A stretch of DNA of 64,000 bases from DASSUW01 sp963774155 (GCA_963774155.1 CAVZDW010000008.1:806001-870000), one strand, 5' to 3'. Counted from the stretch's first letter, positions 8,459 through 17,602 are shown. The notes: generated from the letters alone by a model not told the origin. A program made the numbers and translations.

Positions 8459-9561
8459 GGCGACTTGCGATTCGCGCGGTTGGCGACGATCCGGACGTCG
8501 ATCCCGGGCAGCGCGCGCACGAGGCGGTCGATCAGCGGCTCCGAGAGGCGCCTCAGCCCGCGGCGTGGCGCGGGAGTGCCGATCAGCACGTAGGTCGAGC
8601 CGCGCTCGCCGGCGACGCGGGCGGCGACGGCGGGAACGTCGTCCCCCTCCTCCACGATGACCTGCGCGCCGAGCAGCGATCCCAGCCGGTGGAACGCCTC
8701 GATCTGCTCGCGCTCCTCGTCCGAGGGCTCGCGGGACATGACGATGAGGACGTCGAGCTCTGCGCCCAGGCGCTGCGCCGAGCGCCACGCCCGGCGCACG
8801 ATCCGTTGCGACGACGCCTGCGGCGTGACCAGGGCGAGCAGCCGCTCCGCCACCGCGACGCGGCGCTGCATGGTCCATCAGGCGATCCTTGCGAAGCGCG
8901 ATCCAGTCGCCCTTCAGGCGCTTGTACTCGACGTCCTCCGCCACCTGGCGCAGGGCGACCTCGCGCAGCGCCTCGAGGTTCTCCACGCGGAAGAACCCGT
9001 TGAGCGCGGCGGGGACGCGGGCCGCCGGGTAGACCTTTCCGGCCTGCAGGCGCTCGATCAGCGCGGCGGGCGTGAGATCGACGAGCACCACCTCGTCGGC
9101 CGCCGACAGCACCGAGTCCGGGAACGTCTCGCGGACGCGCACGCCGGTCAGCTCGGCCACCTGGTCGTTGAGCGACTCCAGGTGCTGCACGTTGACGGTG
9201 GAGTAGACGTCGATGCCGGCGGCGAGCACGTCGGCCACGTCCTCGTAGCGCTTGCGGTGCTCCACGCCGGGCGCGTTCGTGTGCGCGAGCTCGTCGATCA
9301 GCGCGAGCGCGGGGCGGCGCGAGATGCAGCGCCGGGCAGGTCCATCTCCTCGACGGGCACACCCTTGTACGCCAGGTGGCGGCGCGGCAGGACCGGGAGC
9401 CCCTCGGCCTGCGCCACGGTCTCGGCGCGGTCGTGCGGCTCGAGGTAGGCGATCACGACGTCACGCCCTTCGGCGAGCTCGGCGTGCCCCTCCTGCAGCA
9501 TGCGGAACGTCTTGCCGACGCCGGCGGCCATGCCGAGGAAGACCTTGTGCCGGCCGGCCAT
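8455..9561 (-). pseudogene. kdpD: KdpD N-terminal sensor (KdpD + Usp domains, no kinase), frameshifted
   Basis: The first 75 or so residues hold the KdpD domain's Walker-like loop GMAAGVGKT (residues 10-18). The frame is lost near 9320 and resumes with LIDELAHTNAPGVEH and YSTVNVQHLESLNDQVAEL, both hallmarks of KdpD. Near 8875 it shifts again, into a Usp domain starting MQRRVAVAERLLALV and ending at 8455. The whole is about 369 codons and lacks the membrane and kinase domains, which are encoded separately at 16249-17592. An ATG at 8871 could instead begin a stand-alone Usp protein. Whether the two shifts are errors or decay is unresolved. Confidence 0.75.
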
Positions 9562-9572
9562 GCCACGGAACG

Positions 9573-10028
9573 CTAACCCGCCTCCGCGTGAAACGCCGCG
9601 CGCATCGCGGCCTCACGCAACGTCCCGGCCGGACCCGCGACGAACATGGGGCTCCGCCCGTCCGTCAGCAGCCGCGAGGCCTCGGCGATGCCGCGGACGT
9701 GCGGCGCGGGCTCGGCACGGAGCGCTGCCGCAAGCCGCAGCAGCTGTTCCTGCGCGATCCGCACCTCCTCGCGAACGATCGGCGCGGCGGCCCCCTCGCG
9801 GCGCGGTGGGGCCACGGCTTCGGCCACCCGCTGCTCCAGCCCGGCGGCGAGCGCGTGGCGCATCCGCCAGCCGGCGAGCACGTGGGCACGGCACGCCAGC
9901 TCGGGGGTGGAGCCGGGATCGGCCCCCATCGCCAGATGGCGGTCGAGCTCCATGCGGCGGGTCGCCGCTCTCAGGCGCACGAGCAGGCGCCGCGGGCGGG
10001 GCACGCCGACTCCGGCGAACGCCGCCAT
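9573..10028 (-). CDS. Conserved hypothetical protein inside the kdp operon
   Basis: The 151-residue product is rich in Ala, Arg and Leu and predicted to be helical. It lies 2 bases after the kdpB stop and 11 bases before the kdpD N-terminal gene, so it is very likely co-transcribed. The C-terminal part IAEASRLLTDGRSPMF recalls uncharacterised actinobacterial proteins. I know no function. The frame is open far upstream antisense to nothing useful, so the ATG at 10028 is chosen by operon spacing. Confidence 0.6.
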   Translation of the reverse strand: MAAFAGVGVPRPRRLLVRLRAATRRMELDRHLAMGADPGSTPELACRAHVLAGWRMRHALAAGLEQRVAEAVAPPRREGAAAPIVREEVRIAQEQLLRLAAALRAEPAPHVRGIAEASRLLTDGRSPMFVAGPAGTLREAAMRAAFHAEAG

Positions 10029-10030
10029 CG

Positions 10031-12091
10031 TCACGCCCCCAGCAGGTTGTGCACGAGCAGGTCGATCAGCTTGATCCCGACGAACGGCGCGACCAGCCCG
10101 CCGAGGCCGTAGATCAGGAGGTTGCGCCGCAGCAGCGCGGTCGCCCCGACCGGCCGGTAGCGCACGCCGCGGAGGGCGAGCGGAACCAGCATCGGGATGA
10201 CGATCGCGTTGAAGACGATCGCCGAGATGATCGCCGACTGCGGCGTGCCCAGGGCCATCACGTTGAGCGAATCGAGCGGGCCGTCCTGGCCGGCCACGGC
10301 ATAGGTGGCGGCGAACACCGCGGGCAGGATCGCGAAGTACTTGGCGACGTCGTTGGCGATCGAGAACGTGGTCAGCGAGCCGCGCGTGATGAGCAGCTGC
10401 TTGCCGACCTCGACGATCTCGATGAGCTTCGTCGGATTGGAGTCGAGGTCGACCATGTTCCCGGCCTCGCGGGCGGCCTGGGTGCCGGTGTTCATGGCCA
10501 CGCCGACGTCGGCCTGCGCGAGCGCCGGGGCGTCGTTGGTGCCGTCGCCGGTCATGGCGACGAGCCGGCCCTCGGCCTGCTGCGAGCGGATGAGCTCCAT
10601 CTTGGCCTCGGGCGTGGCCTCGGCCAGGAAGTCGTCGACCCCGGACTCCTCGGCGATCTTGGCCGCGGTGAGCCGGTTGTCGCCGGTCACCATCACGGTG
10701 CGGATCCCCATCCGGCGCAGCCGCTCGAAGCGCTCCGCCATCCCCTCCTTGACGACGTCCTTGAGCTCGATCACACCGAGCACCTGCGCGTCGCGCGCGA
10801 CGGCCAGCGGCGTCGAGCCCTGACGGGCGATGCGGTCGAGCTCGACCTGCAGCTCCGGCGGCGCGTGGCCGCCCTCGTCGCCGACCCAGCGCAGGATGGC
10901 GTCGCCGGCGCCCTTGCGCAGGCGCGTGCCGTTGAGGTCCACGCCGCTCATCCTGGTCTGCGCCGTGAACGGCACGAACCGCGCGTGCTGCGCCTCGAGC
11001 TCGTGCTCGCGGAGCCCGTACTGCTTGGCGAGGACGACGATCGAGCGCCCCTCGGGCGTCTCGTCGGCGAGCGACGCGTACTGCGCCGCCTCGGCCAGCT
11101 CGGACTCCTCCACCCCGGGCATCGGGACGAAGGCCGCGGCCTGGCGGTTGCCGAGCGTGATGGTGCCGGTCTTGTCGAGCAGCAGCACGTCGACGTCGCC
11201 GGATGCCTCGACGGCGCGGCCCGACAGCGCGAGCACGTTGCGCCGCACGAGGCGGTCCATGCCGGCGATGCCGATCGCGCTCAGGAGCGCGCCGATCGTC
11301 GTCGGGATCAGGGCCACGAGCAGCGCGATCAGCGTCGTGATCGAGATGTCGGTGCCCGCGAACTGGGCGAACGGGCGCAGCGTCACCACGACGGCCAGGA
11401 ACACGATGGTCAGGCCGGCGAGGAGGATCGACAGGGCGATCTCGTTCGGCGTCTTGCGGCGCTCGGCGCCTTCGACGAGCGCGATCATGCGGTCCAGGAA
11501 CGACTGGCCGGGCTCCTGGGTGATCTCCACCACGATGTGGTCGGAGAGGACCCGGGTGCCGCCGGTGACCGCGCTGCGGTCGCCGCCGGACTCGCGGATC
11601 ACGGGCGCCGACTCGCCGGTGATGGCCGACTCGTCGACGGAAGCGATCCCCTCGAGCACGGTGCCGTCGCCGGGGATCACCTCGCCGGCGTCGACGACGA
11701 CGACGTCGCCGCGCTGCAGCTCGTTGGCCGGCTTCGTGGAGCCGTCGCGGAGCCGGGCGACGGTCTGCGTCCGCATCGCGCGCAGCGCGTCGGCCTGCGC
11801 CTTGCCGCGGCCCTCGGCGATCGCCTCGGCGAAGTTGCCGAACAGCACGGTCAGCCACAGCCAGACGGTGACGGTGAAGGTGAACCACGCGGGGTCGCCA
11901 CCGCCGCCGGGCGCGTCGCCGCCAAAGGCCTGGACGATCCAGATGAGGGTCGTCAGCACGGCGCCGACCTCGACCACGAACATGACCGGGTTCCGCGCCA
12001 TGCGGCGCGGGTCGAGCTTCGCGAACGAGCCGGCGACCGCCGTCCGCATGATGTCGCGCTCGAACAGGGAGCGCTCGGGGCGGTCGGTCAT
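10031..12091 (-). CDS. kdpB: K+-transporting P-type ATPase subunit KdpB
   Basis: KdpB hydrolyses ATP to drive high-affinity K+ uptake in the KdpFABC complex. The 686-residue frame is intact. It shows the actuator motif TGES (158-161), the phosphorylation motif DKTGT with Asp306, and the hinge motif GDGTNDAPALAQADVG. Length matches the family. It overlaps the end of kdpC by 4 bases. Gene order is F-A-C-B here, rather than the F-A-B-C of E. coli. Confidence 0.97.
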   Translation of the reverse strand: MTDRPERSLFERDIMRTAVAGSFAKLDPRRMARNPVMFVVEVGAVLTTLIWIVQAFGGDAPGGGGDPAWFTFTVTVWLWLTVLFGNFAEAIAEGRGKAQADALRAMRTQTVARLRDGSTKPANELQRGDVVVVDAGEVIPGDGTVLEGIASVDESAITGESAPVIRESGGDRSAVTGGTRVLSDHIVVEITQEPGQSFLDRMIALVEGAERRKTPNEIALSILLAGLTIVFLAVVVTLRPFAQFAGTDISITTLIALLVALIPTTIGALLSAIGIAGMDRLVRRNVLALSGRAVEASGDVDVLLLDKTGTITLGNRQAAAFVPMPGVEESELAEAAQYASLADETPEGRSIVVLAKQYGLREHELEAQHARFVPFTAQTRMSGVDLNGTRLRKGAGDAILRWVGDEGGHAPPELQVELDRIARQGSTPLAVARDAQVLGVIELKDVVKEGMAERFERLRRMGIRTVMVTGDNRLTAAKIAEESGVDDFLAEATPEAKMELIRSQQAEGRLVAMTGDGTNDAPALAQADVGVAMNTGTQAAREAGNMVDLDSNPTKLIEIVEVGKQLLITRGSLTTFSIANDVAKYFAILPAVFAATYAVAGQDGPLDSLNVMALGTPQSAIISAIVFNAIVIPMLVPLALRGVRYRPVGATALLRRNLLIYGLGGLVAPFVGIKLIDLLVHNLLGA

Positions 12092-12636
12092 CGCTGCGCC
12101 TCCAGCGCCTCGTTGAGGGTGACGACGTTCACGGACTTCGGACCCCCGAGCCCGAGCAGCGGGCGGCTCGTCGCGTCGTCGACGAGCGCGAGCACGTCGT
12201 CGAGCGGCATGCCGCGCTCCTCGGCGACCCGGTTCGCCTGGATCTCCGCGTTCTCGGCTGAGATGTGGGGATCCACGCCCGACGCCGAGGTGGTCACCGC
12301 GTCCGGCGGCACGTCGGCGGCCACCAGGCCGGGGGTGAACGGCGTCTCGCGCTCGAGATAGTCCTTCATGAGGCCCTTCAGCTGGTCGGCCAGGGCCTGC
12401 TGGTTCGGGCCCTGGTTGTTGAAGAACGTCGCGTCGGCGGCGTACCCGGTGACCGACGGCCGGCTCTGGAACAGGGCCGGGTCGTCGGAGTAGTCGCGGG
12501 CGATCAGCGAGGGATCGCCGTCGGCCTTCTCGGGCCAGACGACCTGCGCCACCCCGGTCATGACGAGCGGGTAGACGAGGCCGAGGACGACCGTCAGGAC
12601 GACGGCGGCGATGACAGCGGTTTTCAGTTCACGCAT
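12088..12636 (-). CDS. kdpC: K+-transporting ATPase subunit KdpC
   Basis: The 182-residue protein has one N-terminal transmembrane helix (VIAAVVLTVVLGLVYPLVMTG). The periplasmic domain carries family motifs FQSRPSVTGY and SASGVDPHISAENAEIQANRVA. KdpC is a catalytic chaperone of the complex. The start lies 1 base after the kdpA stop. The frame is intact, unlike its upstream neighbour kdpA. Confidence 0.95.
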   Translation of the reverse strand: MRELKTAVIAAVVLTVVLGLVYPLVMTGVAQVVWPEKADGDPSLIARDYSDDPALFQSRPSVTGYAADATFFNNQGPNQQALADQLKGLMKDYLERETPFTPGLVAADVPPDAVTTSASGVDPHISAENAEIQANRVAEERGMPLDDVLALVDDATSRPLLGLGGPKSVNVVTLNEALEAQR

Positions 12637-12637
12637 C

Positions 12638-14292
12638 TCAGAAGAGCTGGTCGGTGAGGCCCTGGACCACCGGTCCGAGGAGCAGGGCGGGGACGAAGGT
12701 CAGGAGCGCGACGAGCACGACGACGCCGACGAGGACGACGACGAAGGTCGCCGAGTCGGTGCGGAAGGTGCCCGCCCCGGCGGGTGCCACGCGCTTGCCG
12801 GTGAGCGAGCCCGCGATGGCGAGCACGGCGAGCAGCGGGAGGAAGCGGCCGCCGAGCATGGCGAGGCCGCCGAGCACGTTGGCGAAGCTGATGCCGAACT
12901 GCTCGGCGTCGGCGGGCTGGAGGAAGCCGGTGTAGCCCGCGAACGCCGAGCCGTTGTTGTTGGCCTGCGACGTGTAGGCGTACAGCGTCTCGGACCAGCC
13001 GTTGGGCCCGGAGTTGAAGATGGACGACGCGGCCGTAGGTGCTGGCGATGGCCACCGCGCTCGTGACGAGCACGAGCAGGGGCACGCCGATGGTCCCGAA
13101 GACCGTGAGCTTGACGTCCCTGGCCTCGATCTTCTTGCCGAGGAACTCGGGCGTGCGACCCACCATCAGGCCGGACAGGAAGACGGCGAGGATGGCGAAC
13201 AGGAGCATGCTGTAGAGCCCGGAGCCGACGCCGCCGAAGATGACCTCGCCGGTCTGCATCTGGGCCATCGGGACCATGCCGCCGATCCCGGTCAGGGACT
13301 CCATCGCCCCGTTCACGGCGCCGCACGAGGCGGCGGTGGTGACCACGACCCAGAGCGCGGTGGAGGCGACGCCGAAGCGCTGCTCCTTGCCCTCCATGTT
13401 GAAGCCGGCGACGTTCGCCGCGTCCATCGCGGGCGTCGAGCCGTTCTCGGCGAGCGCGACGACGACGACGGCGACCAGGAAGAGCGAGAGCATCCCGCCG
13501 TAGATCGCCCAGCCCTGGCGCCGGTTGCCGACCATCCGCCCGTAGGTGGACGTGAGCGCGGCGGGGATCGCCAGGATGAGCAGGATCTCGACGAAGTTCG
13601 AGAGCCAGGTGGGGTTCTCGAACGGGTGCGCGGAGTTGACGTTGAAGAAGCCGCCGCCGTTGGTGCCGAGCTGCTTGATGACCTCCTGCGAGGCGACCGG
13701 CCCGGCGTCGAGCGACTGGATCACGCCCTGCGAGACGAGGAACAGCCCGAAGAGGACCGAGATCGGCAGCAGCACATAGACGATGCGTCTTGATCAGGTC
13801 GCTGTAGTAGTTGCCGATCGACCGGCCCGAGCGGGAGGCGAGCGCGCGGATGAAGGCGATCGCGACGGCGATCCCGACGGCCGCCGAGACGAAGTTCTGG
13901 ACGGCCAGGCCGGCCATCTGCGAGAAGTTCGACAGGGAGGTCTCGCCCGCGTAGAACTGCCAGTTCGTGTTGGTCACGAACGAGGCCGTCGTGTTGAACG
14001 AGACGTCCCATGGCAGCGAGGCGAGGTCGTTCGGGTTCCACGGATGGATGCTCTGCGTGCGCAGGATCAGGTACAGCAGGCCGAAGAAGACGGCGGCCGA
14101 GACGAGGACGGAGCGGGCGTACTGCTTCCAGTCCTGCTCGCGGCCGCCGGTCAGGCGGACGATCAGGCCGTCGACCGCGGCGATGCCGAGCTCACCGCGG
14201 AAGACGCGCGCCATGTAGGCGCCGAGCAGCGGGGTGATGGCGGTGAGGATCGCGACGTAGAGCGCGATCTCGATCCAACCTGCGGCGGTCAT
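12638..14292 (-). pseudogene. kdpA: K+-transporting ATPase subunit KdpA, two frameshifts
   Basis: KdpA is the channel-like K+-selective subunit. The total length, about 551 codons, is normal, but the frame is lost near 13787 (after YYSDLIKT, resuming IVYVLLPISVLFG) and near 13033 (after ASTYGR, resuming IFNSGPNGWSETLYAYT). All landmarks are present across the frames: filter segments VTNTNWQFY, GTNGGGFFN and NNNGSAF. Each break is repaired by a 1-2 base change in a GC-rich run. kdpB and kdpC downstream are intact. Sequencing error is the simplest reading; genuine inactivation is possible. Confidence 0.88.
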
Positions 14293-14293
14293 G

Positions 14294-14383
14294 TCAGAAC
14301 CGCTCCGGGCGAACGAGCGCGATCAGCAGGTACGCAAAGAGGGCAAGTGCGATGACCAGCCCGACGACTTCGGCTCCGCTCAT
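14294..14383 (-). CDS. kdpF: KdpF small membrane subunit
   Basis: This 29-residue peptide begins MSGAEVVGLVIAL, is one transmembrane helix and ends RPERF. It sits 1 base upstream of kdpA, the expected position of KdpF, which stabilises the KdpFABC complex. Its ATG overlaps the stop of another tiny membrane frame (ATGA). Confidence 0.88.
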   Translation of the reverse strand: MSGAEVVGLVIALALFAYLLIALVRPERF

Positions 14384-14502
14384 ACGCGATCGAAGGCTTC
14401 GAGGAGCAGGAACAGGGCCAGGAACGCCAACGCCGCGAACGCGATCGACGAGACGTCCTGGAGCGAGTCGAGCACGGACGCGACGGTCGGGGACATGGAC
14501 AT
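14380..14502 (-). CDS. 40-residue membrane peptide at head of the kdp operon
   Basis: The frame starts MSMSPTVASVL (ATG at 14502, second in-frame ATG at 14496). It has one hydrophobic helix (IAFAALAFLALFLLLEAF) and ends DRV. Its stop overlaps the kdpF start, which implies coupled translation. I recognise no named family. It could be a second small regulatory subunit or a leader peptide. Confidence 0.5.
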   Translation of the reverse strand: MSMSPTVASVLDSLQDVSSIAFAALAFLALFLLLEAFDRV

Positions 14503-14544
14503 GAGGTTCACGCTAGGCGCGCCACCGTCAAGCCTTCGTGGAGA

Positions 14545-14576
14545 TGACGCGATACCGCATCAAGATCGCGTCAAGA
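14545..14576. promoter_or_regulatory. Palindrome plus direct repeats in the kdpF-kdpA' divergent gap
   Basis: TGACGCGAT (14545-14553) and ATCGCGTCA (14565-14573) are perfect 9-base inverted arms with an 11-base spacer. TCAAGA occurs at 14560-14565 and again at 14571-14576, an 11-base period like OmpR/KdpE-type direct-repeat sites. It sits between the divergent kdp operon and the truncated kdpA'. KdpE binding is a reasonable guess, not shown. Confidence 0.5.
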
Positions 14577-14616
14577 CGGTTTACGGACGGCCGCAGGCGT
14601 CACACACTGACCGTTC

Positions 14617-15570
14617 ATGTCTGTTGCCGGCTGGGGCCAGCTCGCCCTCTTCCTCGCGGTCCTGACCGCGCTCGCGCTGCCCCTGGGCGCCTACTTGGCG
14701 GCGGTGTTCCGACGGCCGCACTCGTCGCCCGAGCAGGACTGGAAGGCGTACGGCCGCTCTGCCCTGGCCTTCTCCGCAGCGTGTCTGGCCGTCGCCTACC
14801 TCACGCTCCGGACGCAGGCGCTCCATCCCTGGAACCCGGGATCCTTCCCCGCCCAGCCGTGGGATGTCGCGTTCAACACCTCGGTGTCGTTCGTGTCCAA
14901 CACCAGCTGGCAGTTCTACGCCGGCGAGACGACGTTGAGCGTCTTCTCGCAGATGGTGGCGATCGGTGGCCAGTCGTTCCTGTCGGCGGCGGTCGGCCTC
15001 GCCACGGGGATCGCCGTCATCCGCGGGTTCACGTCGCGCTCGGGCTCCGGCCTCGGCAACTTCTGGGTGGACCTCCGGCGGTCGCTGGTCTTCGTGCTGC
15101 TGCCGCTGGGGGCCATCGGCGCGCTCCTGCTGCTGGTCGGAGGGGTCCCCCAGAGCCTCGACCTGCCGGTGGCGACACAGGCGTCGATCAAGACGCTCGG
15201 CTCGGTCGGCGGCGGGTTCTTCAACGTCAACTCGGCCATGCCGTGGGAGAACGCCGGCGCGCTGTCCAACTTCGTGCAGATGCTGCTCATCGTGCTCGTT
15301 CCCGCCGCGTTGACGCAGGCCTTCGGGCGGATCTCCGGCCGACGGCGGCAGGGCTGGATGCTCTACGGCCTCATGGTGGTCCTGTTCGTTGTCGCCTTCA
15401 CGGTGCTCTATGGGGCCGAGAGCGACCCGACCCCGGCGATGCAGGCCGCGGGCATCGAGGGCGTGAACATGGAAGGCAAGGAGCAGCGGTTCGGGATCTC
15501 GGGCACGGCGCTCTACGGCACGAGCACGACGGCGGGCGCCAGCGGCGCGGTGAACGGGGCGATGGAATCG
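14617..15570 (+). pseudogene. Divergent second kdpA, truncated after about 318 residues
   Basis: The N-terminal 318 or so residues of a KdpA-like protein are intact (starting MSVAGWGQLALF). The similarity stops at VNGAMES, in mid-protein. The frame then runs on into sequence antisense to kdpE until 15744. Compared with the kdpA at 12638-14292, the filter segments differ: VSNTSWQFY instead of VTNTNWQFY, and GSVGGGFFN instead of GTNGGGFFN. It is therefore an old paralogue, not a fresh copy. Lacking the second half, it should not form a channel. Confidence 0.8.
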
Positions 15571-16252
15571 CCAGGCGCTGTCGGACCGCCGCTACGTCGG
15601 CGAAGCGGTACCCGACGCCGGGGTCCGTGCGCACGTGCTGCGGGCCGATCTTGCGCCGCAGGTTCGCGATGTGCGTGCGCAGCACCGCCGTGTCGTTCGC
15701 GTACTCGGGCCCCCAGACCTCGACCAGCAGCGCGCGGTGGGTGAGCAGGCGGCCGCGGTTGCGGGCGAGCGTGCGCAGGAGGTCGAACTCGATCGGCGTC
15801 AGGTGCACCTCGGCGCCCTCCACGCGGACGACGCGCGCGGCCAGGTCCAGCTCGAGCTCGTCGGCGACGATCGTCGGCTCGTCGGCCGCATGGCCCGAGC
15901 GCCGCAGCGCCGCCTGCAGGCGCGCGACCAGCTCGCGCGGCCCGAACGGCTTGGTCACGTAGTCGTCGGCCCCGGCCTCCAGCGCGCGGACCTTCTCCTC
16001 CTCCTCGCCCACGGCGGAGAGCACGATGATCGGCATCTGGCTCCACTCGCGCAGGCGCCGCGTGACCTCCACCCCGTCGCCGTCGGGCAGCACGAGGTCG
16101 ACGATCGCGGCGTCCGGCGGCCGCACGGCGGCGCGGTCGAGCGCCTCCTCGGCCGTCTCGGCGGGGATGGCCTCGAAGCCCGCCTCGCGCAGCACCACGC
16201 GCAGGGCCCGCAGGATCTGCGGCTCGTCGTCGACCACCAGGACGCGGGTCAT
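15398..16252 (-). CDS. kdpE: KdpE-like OmpR/PhoB response regulator with abnormal 3' end
   Basis: The receiver domain (1 to about 115) has acidic residues VVDDE and phosphoacceptor Asp52, with Thr/Lys in VTKPFG. A winged helix (about 130-225) includes LTPIEFDLLRTLARNRGRLLTHRALL and LRTHIANLRRKI. Family similarity ends at GVGYRFAD, about base 15595. The frame then continues about 60 codons antisense to the truncated kdpA' until 15398, so the natural stop seems lost at a junction. The ATG overlaps the kinase stop. It would regulate kdp genes with the upstream kinase. Confidence 0.85.
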   Translation of the reverse strand: MTRVLVVDDEPQILRALRVVLREAGFEAIPAETAEEALDRAAVRPPDAAIVDLVLPDGDGVEVTRRLREWSQMPIIVLSAVGEEEEKVRALEAGADDYVTKPFGPRELVARLQAALRRSGHAADEPTIVADELELDLAARVVRVEGAEVHLTPIEFDLLRTLARNRGRLLTHRALLVEVWGPEYANDTAVLRTHIANLRRKIGPQHVRTDPGVGYRFADVAAVRQRLAIPSPRSPRRWRPPSCSCRRAPCPRSRTAAPCLPCSRPRCPRPASPGSGRSRPHRAP

Positions 16253-17592
16253 GCCGGCGCCTCGACGGGCTTCGGGAGCGGCAGCTCGACGACGAACGAG
16301 GTCCCCTGGCCGGGCAGCGACTCCACCCGCACCTGTCCCCCGTTCGCCTCCACCAGGCCGCGCACGATGGCCAGCCCGAGCCCCGAGCCCTGGCCGTCGG
16401 CGCCGGGGGCGCGGTAGAACGGCGCGAAGATCCGCTCCTGCTCGGCCACCGGGATGCCGGGTCCCTGGTCGACGACGCGCATGAGGATGCGCCCGCCGCT
16501 CACCCGCGCCCGCACCGACACGGGGTCGTCGGCGCCGTAGTGCAGCGCGTTCTCGATCAGGTTCGCGAACGCCCGCCGCAGCTGCGTCGCGTCGGCGCGC
16601 ACGAGCGGCAGGTCGGGCGCGATGGCCAGCCGCACGCGCTCGGGCGCGCCGGCGTCCTCGACCGCGGCGCGGATGACCTCGTCGAGCGAGCACCAGTCCT
16701 CGCGCGGGTCGGCGGTGCCGGACTGCAGCCGCGAGAGGTCGAGCAGCTGGTCGACGAGGCGCGCCAGCCGCCGGCTCTCGTGCGCGATGGTGTCGGCCAG
16801 CTCGAGGCGGTCGGCGGCGTCGATCGACGGCGAGGTGAGCGCATCGCCGGCGGCGACGATGGCGGTGAGCGGCGAGCGCAGGTCGTGCGAGACCGAGCGC
16901 AGGACGGCGGTCTTGATGTCGTCGCTGCGGCGCAGCGCGCTGGTCTCCACCACCTCGCTGGTGAGCCGCTCGCGCTCGAGCGCCGCCCTCAGCAGCGCCT
17001 CCAGCGCCGGCGCCACCCGGTCGCGGGCGACCTCGGCGGCCGAGGCCGGCACGAGCAGCGTGCCGATGTCGCCCAGCGGCACGGCCGCGTGGCGCTCGTC
17101 GCCGGCGACGCGCTCGAGCACCACTGTGGCCGAGTCGACGTCCAGCGCCGAGGCGATCTGCCTGGCCGCCAGCGGCAGCGCCCCGCGCGGGTCGGGCGTG
17201 CCGAGCAGCAGCCGCGCCAGCTCGGCCGCGAGGTCGGCCTCCCGCCGCCGCCGCTCCGCCTCCGCGGCGCGCTCGCGGGCCAGCGCGGAGAGGTTGGAGG
17301 CGACCACGGCGGCCACGAGGAAGACGAGCAGCGCGACCCAGTTCTCCGCCTCGGCGATCGTGAAGCGACCCGTGGGCGGGATGTGGAAGAAGTTGAACGC
17401 CAGCGCGGCACCGACCGCCGTCGCGAGCGCCAGCCAGCGGCCCCACACGCTCGCCACCAGGAGCACGGCGAGCAGGTAGAGCACCCCGAGCGAGACGGCG
17501 GGCGCGATCTCGCTCAGCGGGTACAGCAGGAGGGTCGTCAGCGCGATCGCGCCGGCGGCGACCACCAGGCCCAGGGCGGGCGAGCGACCCAT
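16249..17592 (-). CDS. kdpD: KdpD C-terminal module: DUF4118 membrane sensor histidine kinase
   Basis: The 447 residues match KdpD's C-terminal half alone. Four helices of the DUF4118 type (residues 5-100) include NFFHIPPTGRFTI, typical of KdpD. A GAF-like linker (about 115-205), HisKA with His236 in SVSHDLRSPLTAI, and a HATPase domain with GSGLGLAIVRGLVEANGG follow. The KdpD/Usp sensing half is missing here and encoded at 8455-9561. It is co-transcribed with kdpE and lies 10 bases after the Rrf2 gene, so read-through from the sulfate operon is possible. Confidence 0.9.
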   Translation of the reverse strand: MGRSPALGLVVAAGAIALTTLLLYPLSEIAPAVSLGVLYLLAVLLVASVWGRWLALATAVGAALAFNFFHIPPTGRFTIAEAENWVALLVFLVAAVVASNLSALARERAAEAERRRREADLAAELARLLLGTPDPRGALPLAARQIASALDVDSATVVLERVAGDERHAAVPLGDIGTLLVPASAAEVARDRVAPALEALLRAALERERLTSEVVETSALRRSDDIKTAVLRSVSHDLRSPLTAIVAAGDALTSPSIDAADRLELADTIAHESRRLARLVDQLLDLSRLQSGTADPREDWCSLDEVIRAAVEDAGAPERVRLAIAPDLPLVRADATQLRRAFANLIENALHYGADDPVSVRARVSGGRILMRVVDQGPGIPVAEQERIFAPFYRAPGADGQGSGLGLAIVRGLVEANGGQVRVESLPGQGTSFVVELPLPKPVEAPA

Positions 17593-17602
17593 GGGAGTGA
17601 GC

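Noticed and set aside
14617..15744. A functional second KdpA of 375 residues
   Set aside because: Similarity ends near residue 318, and the rest is antisense to kdpE.
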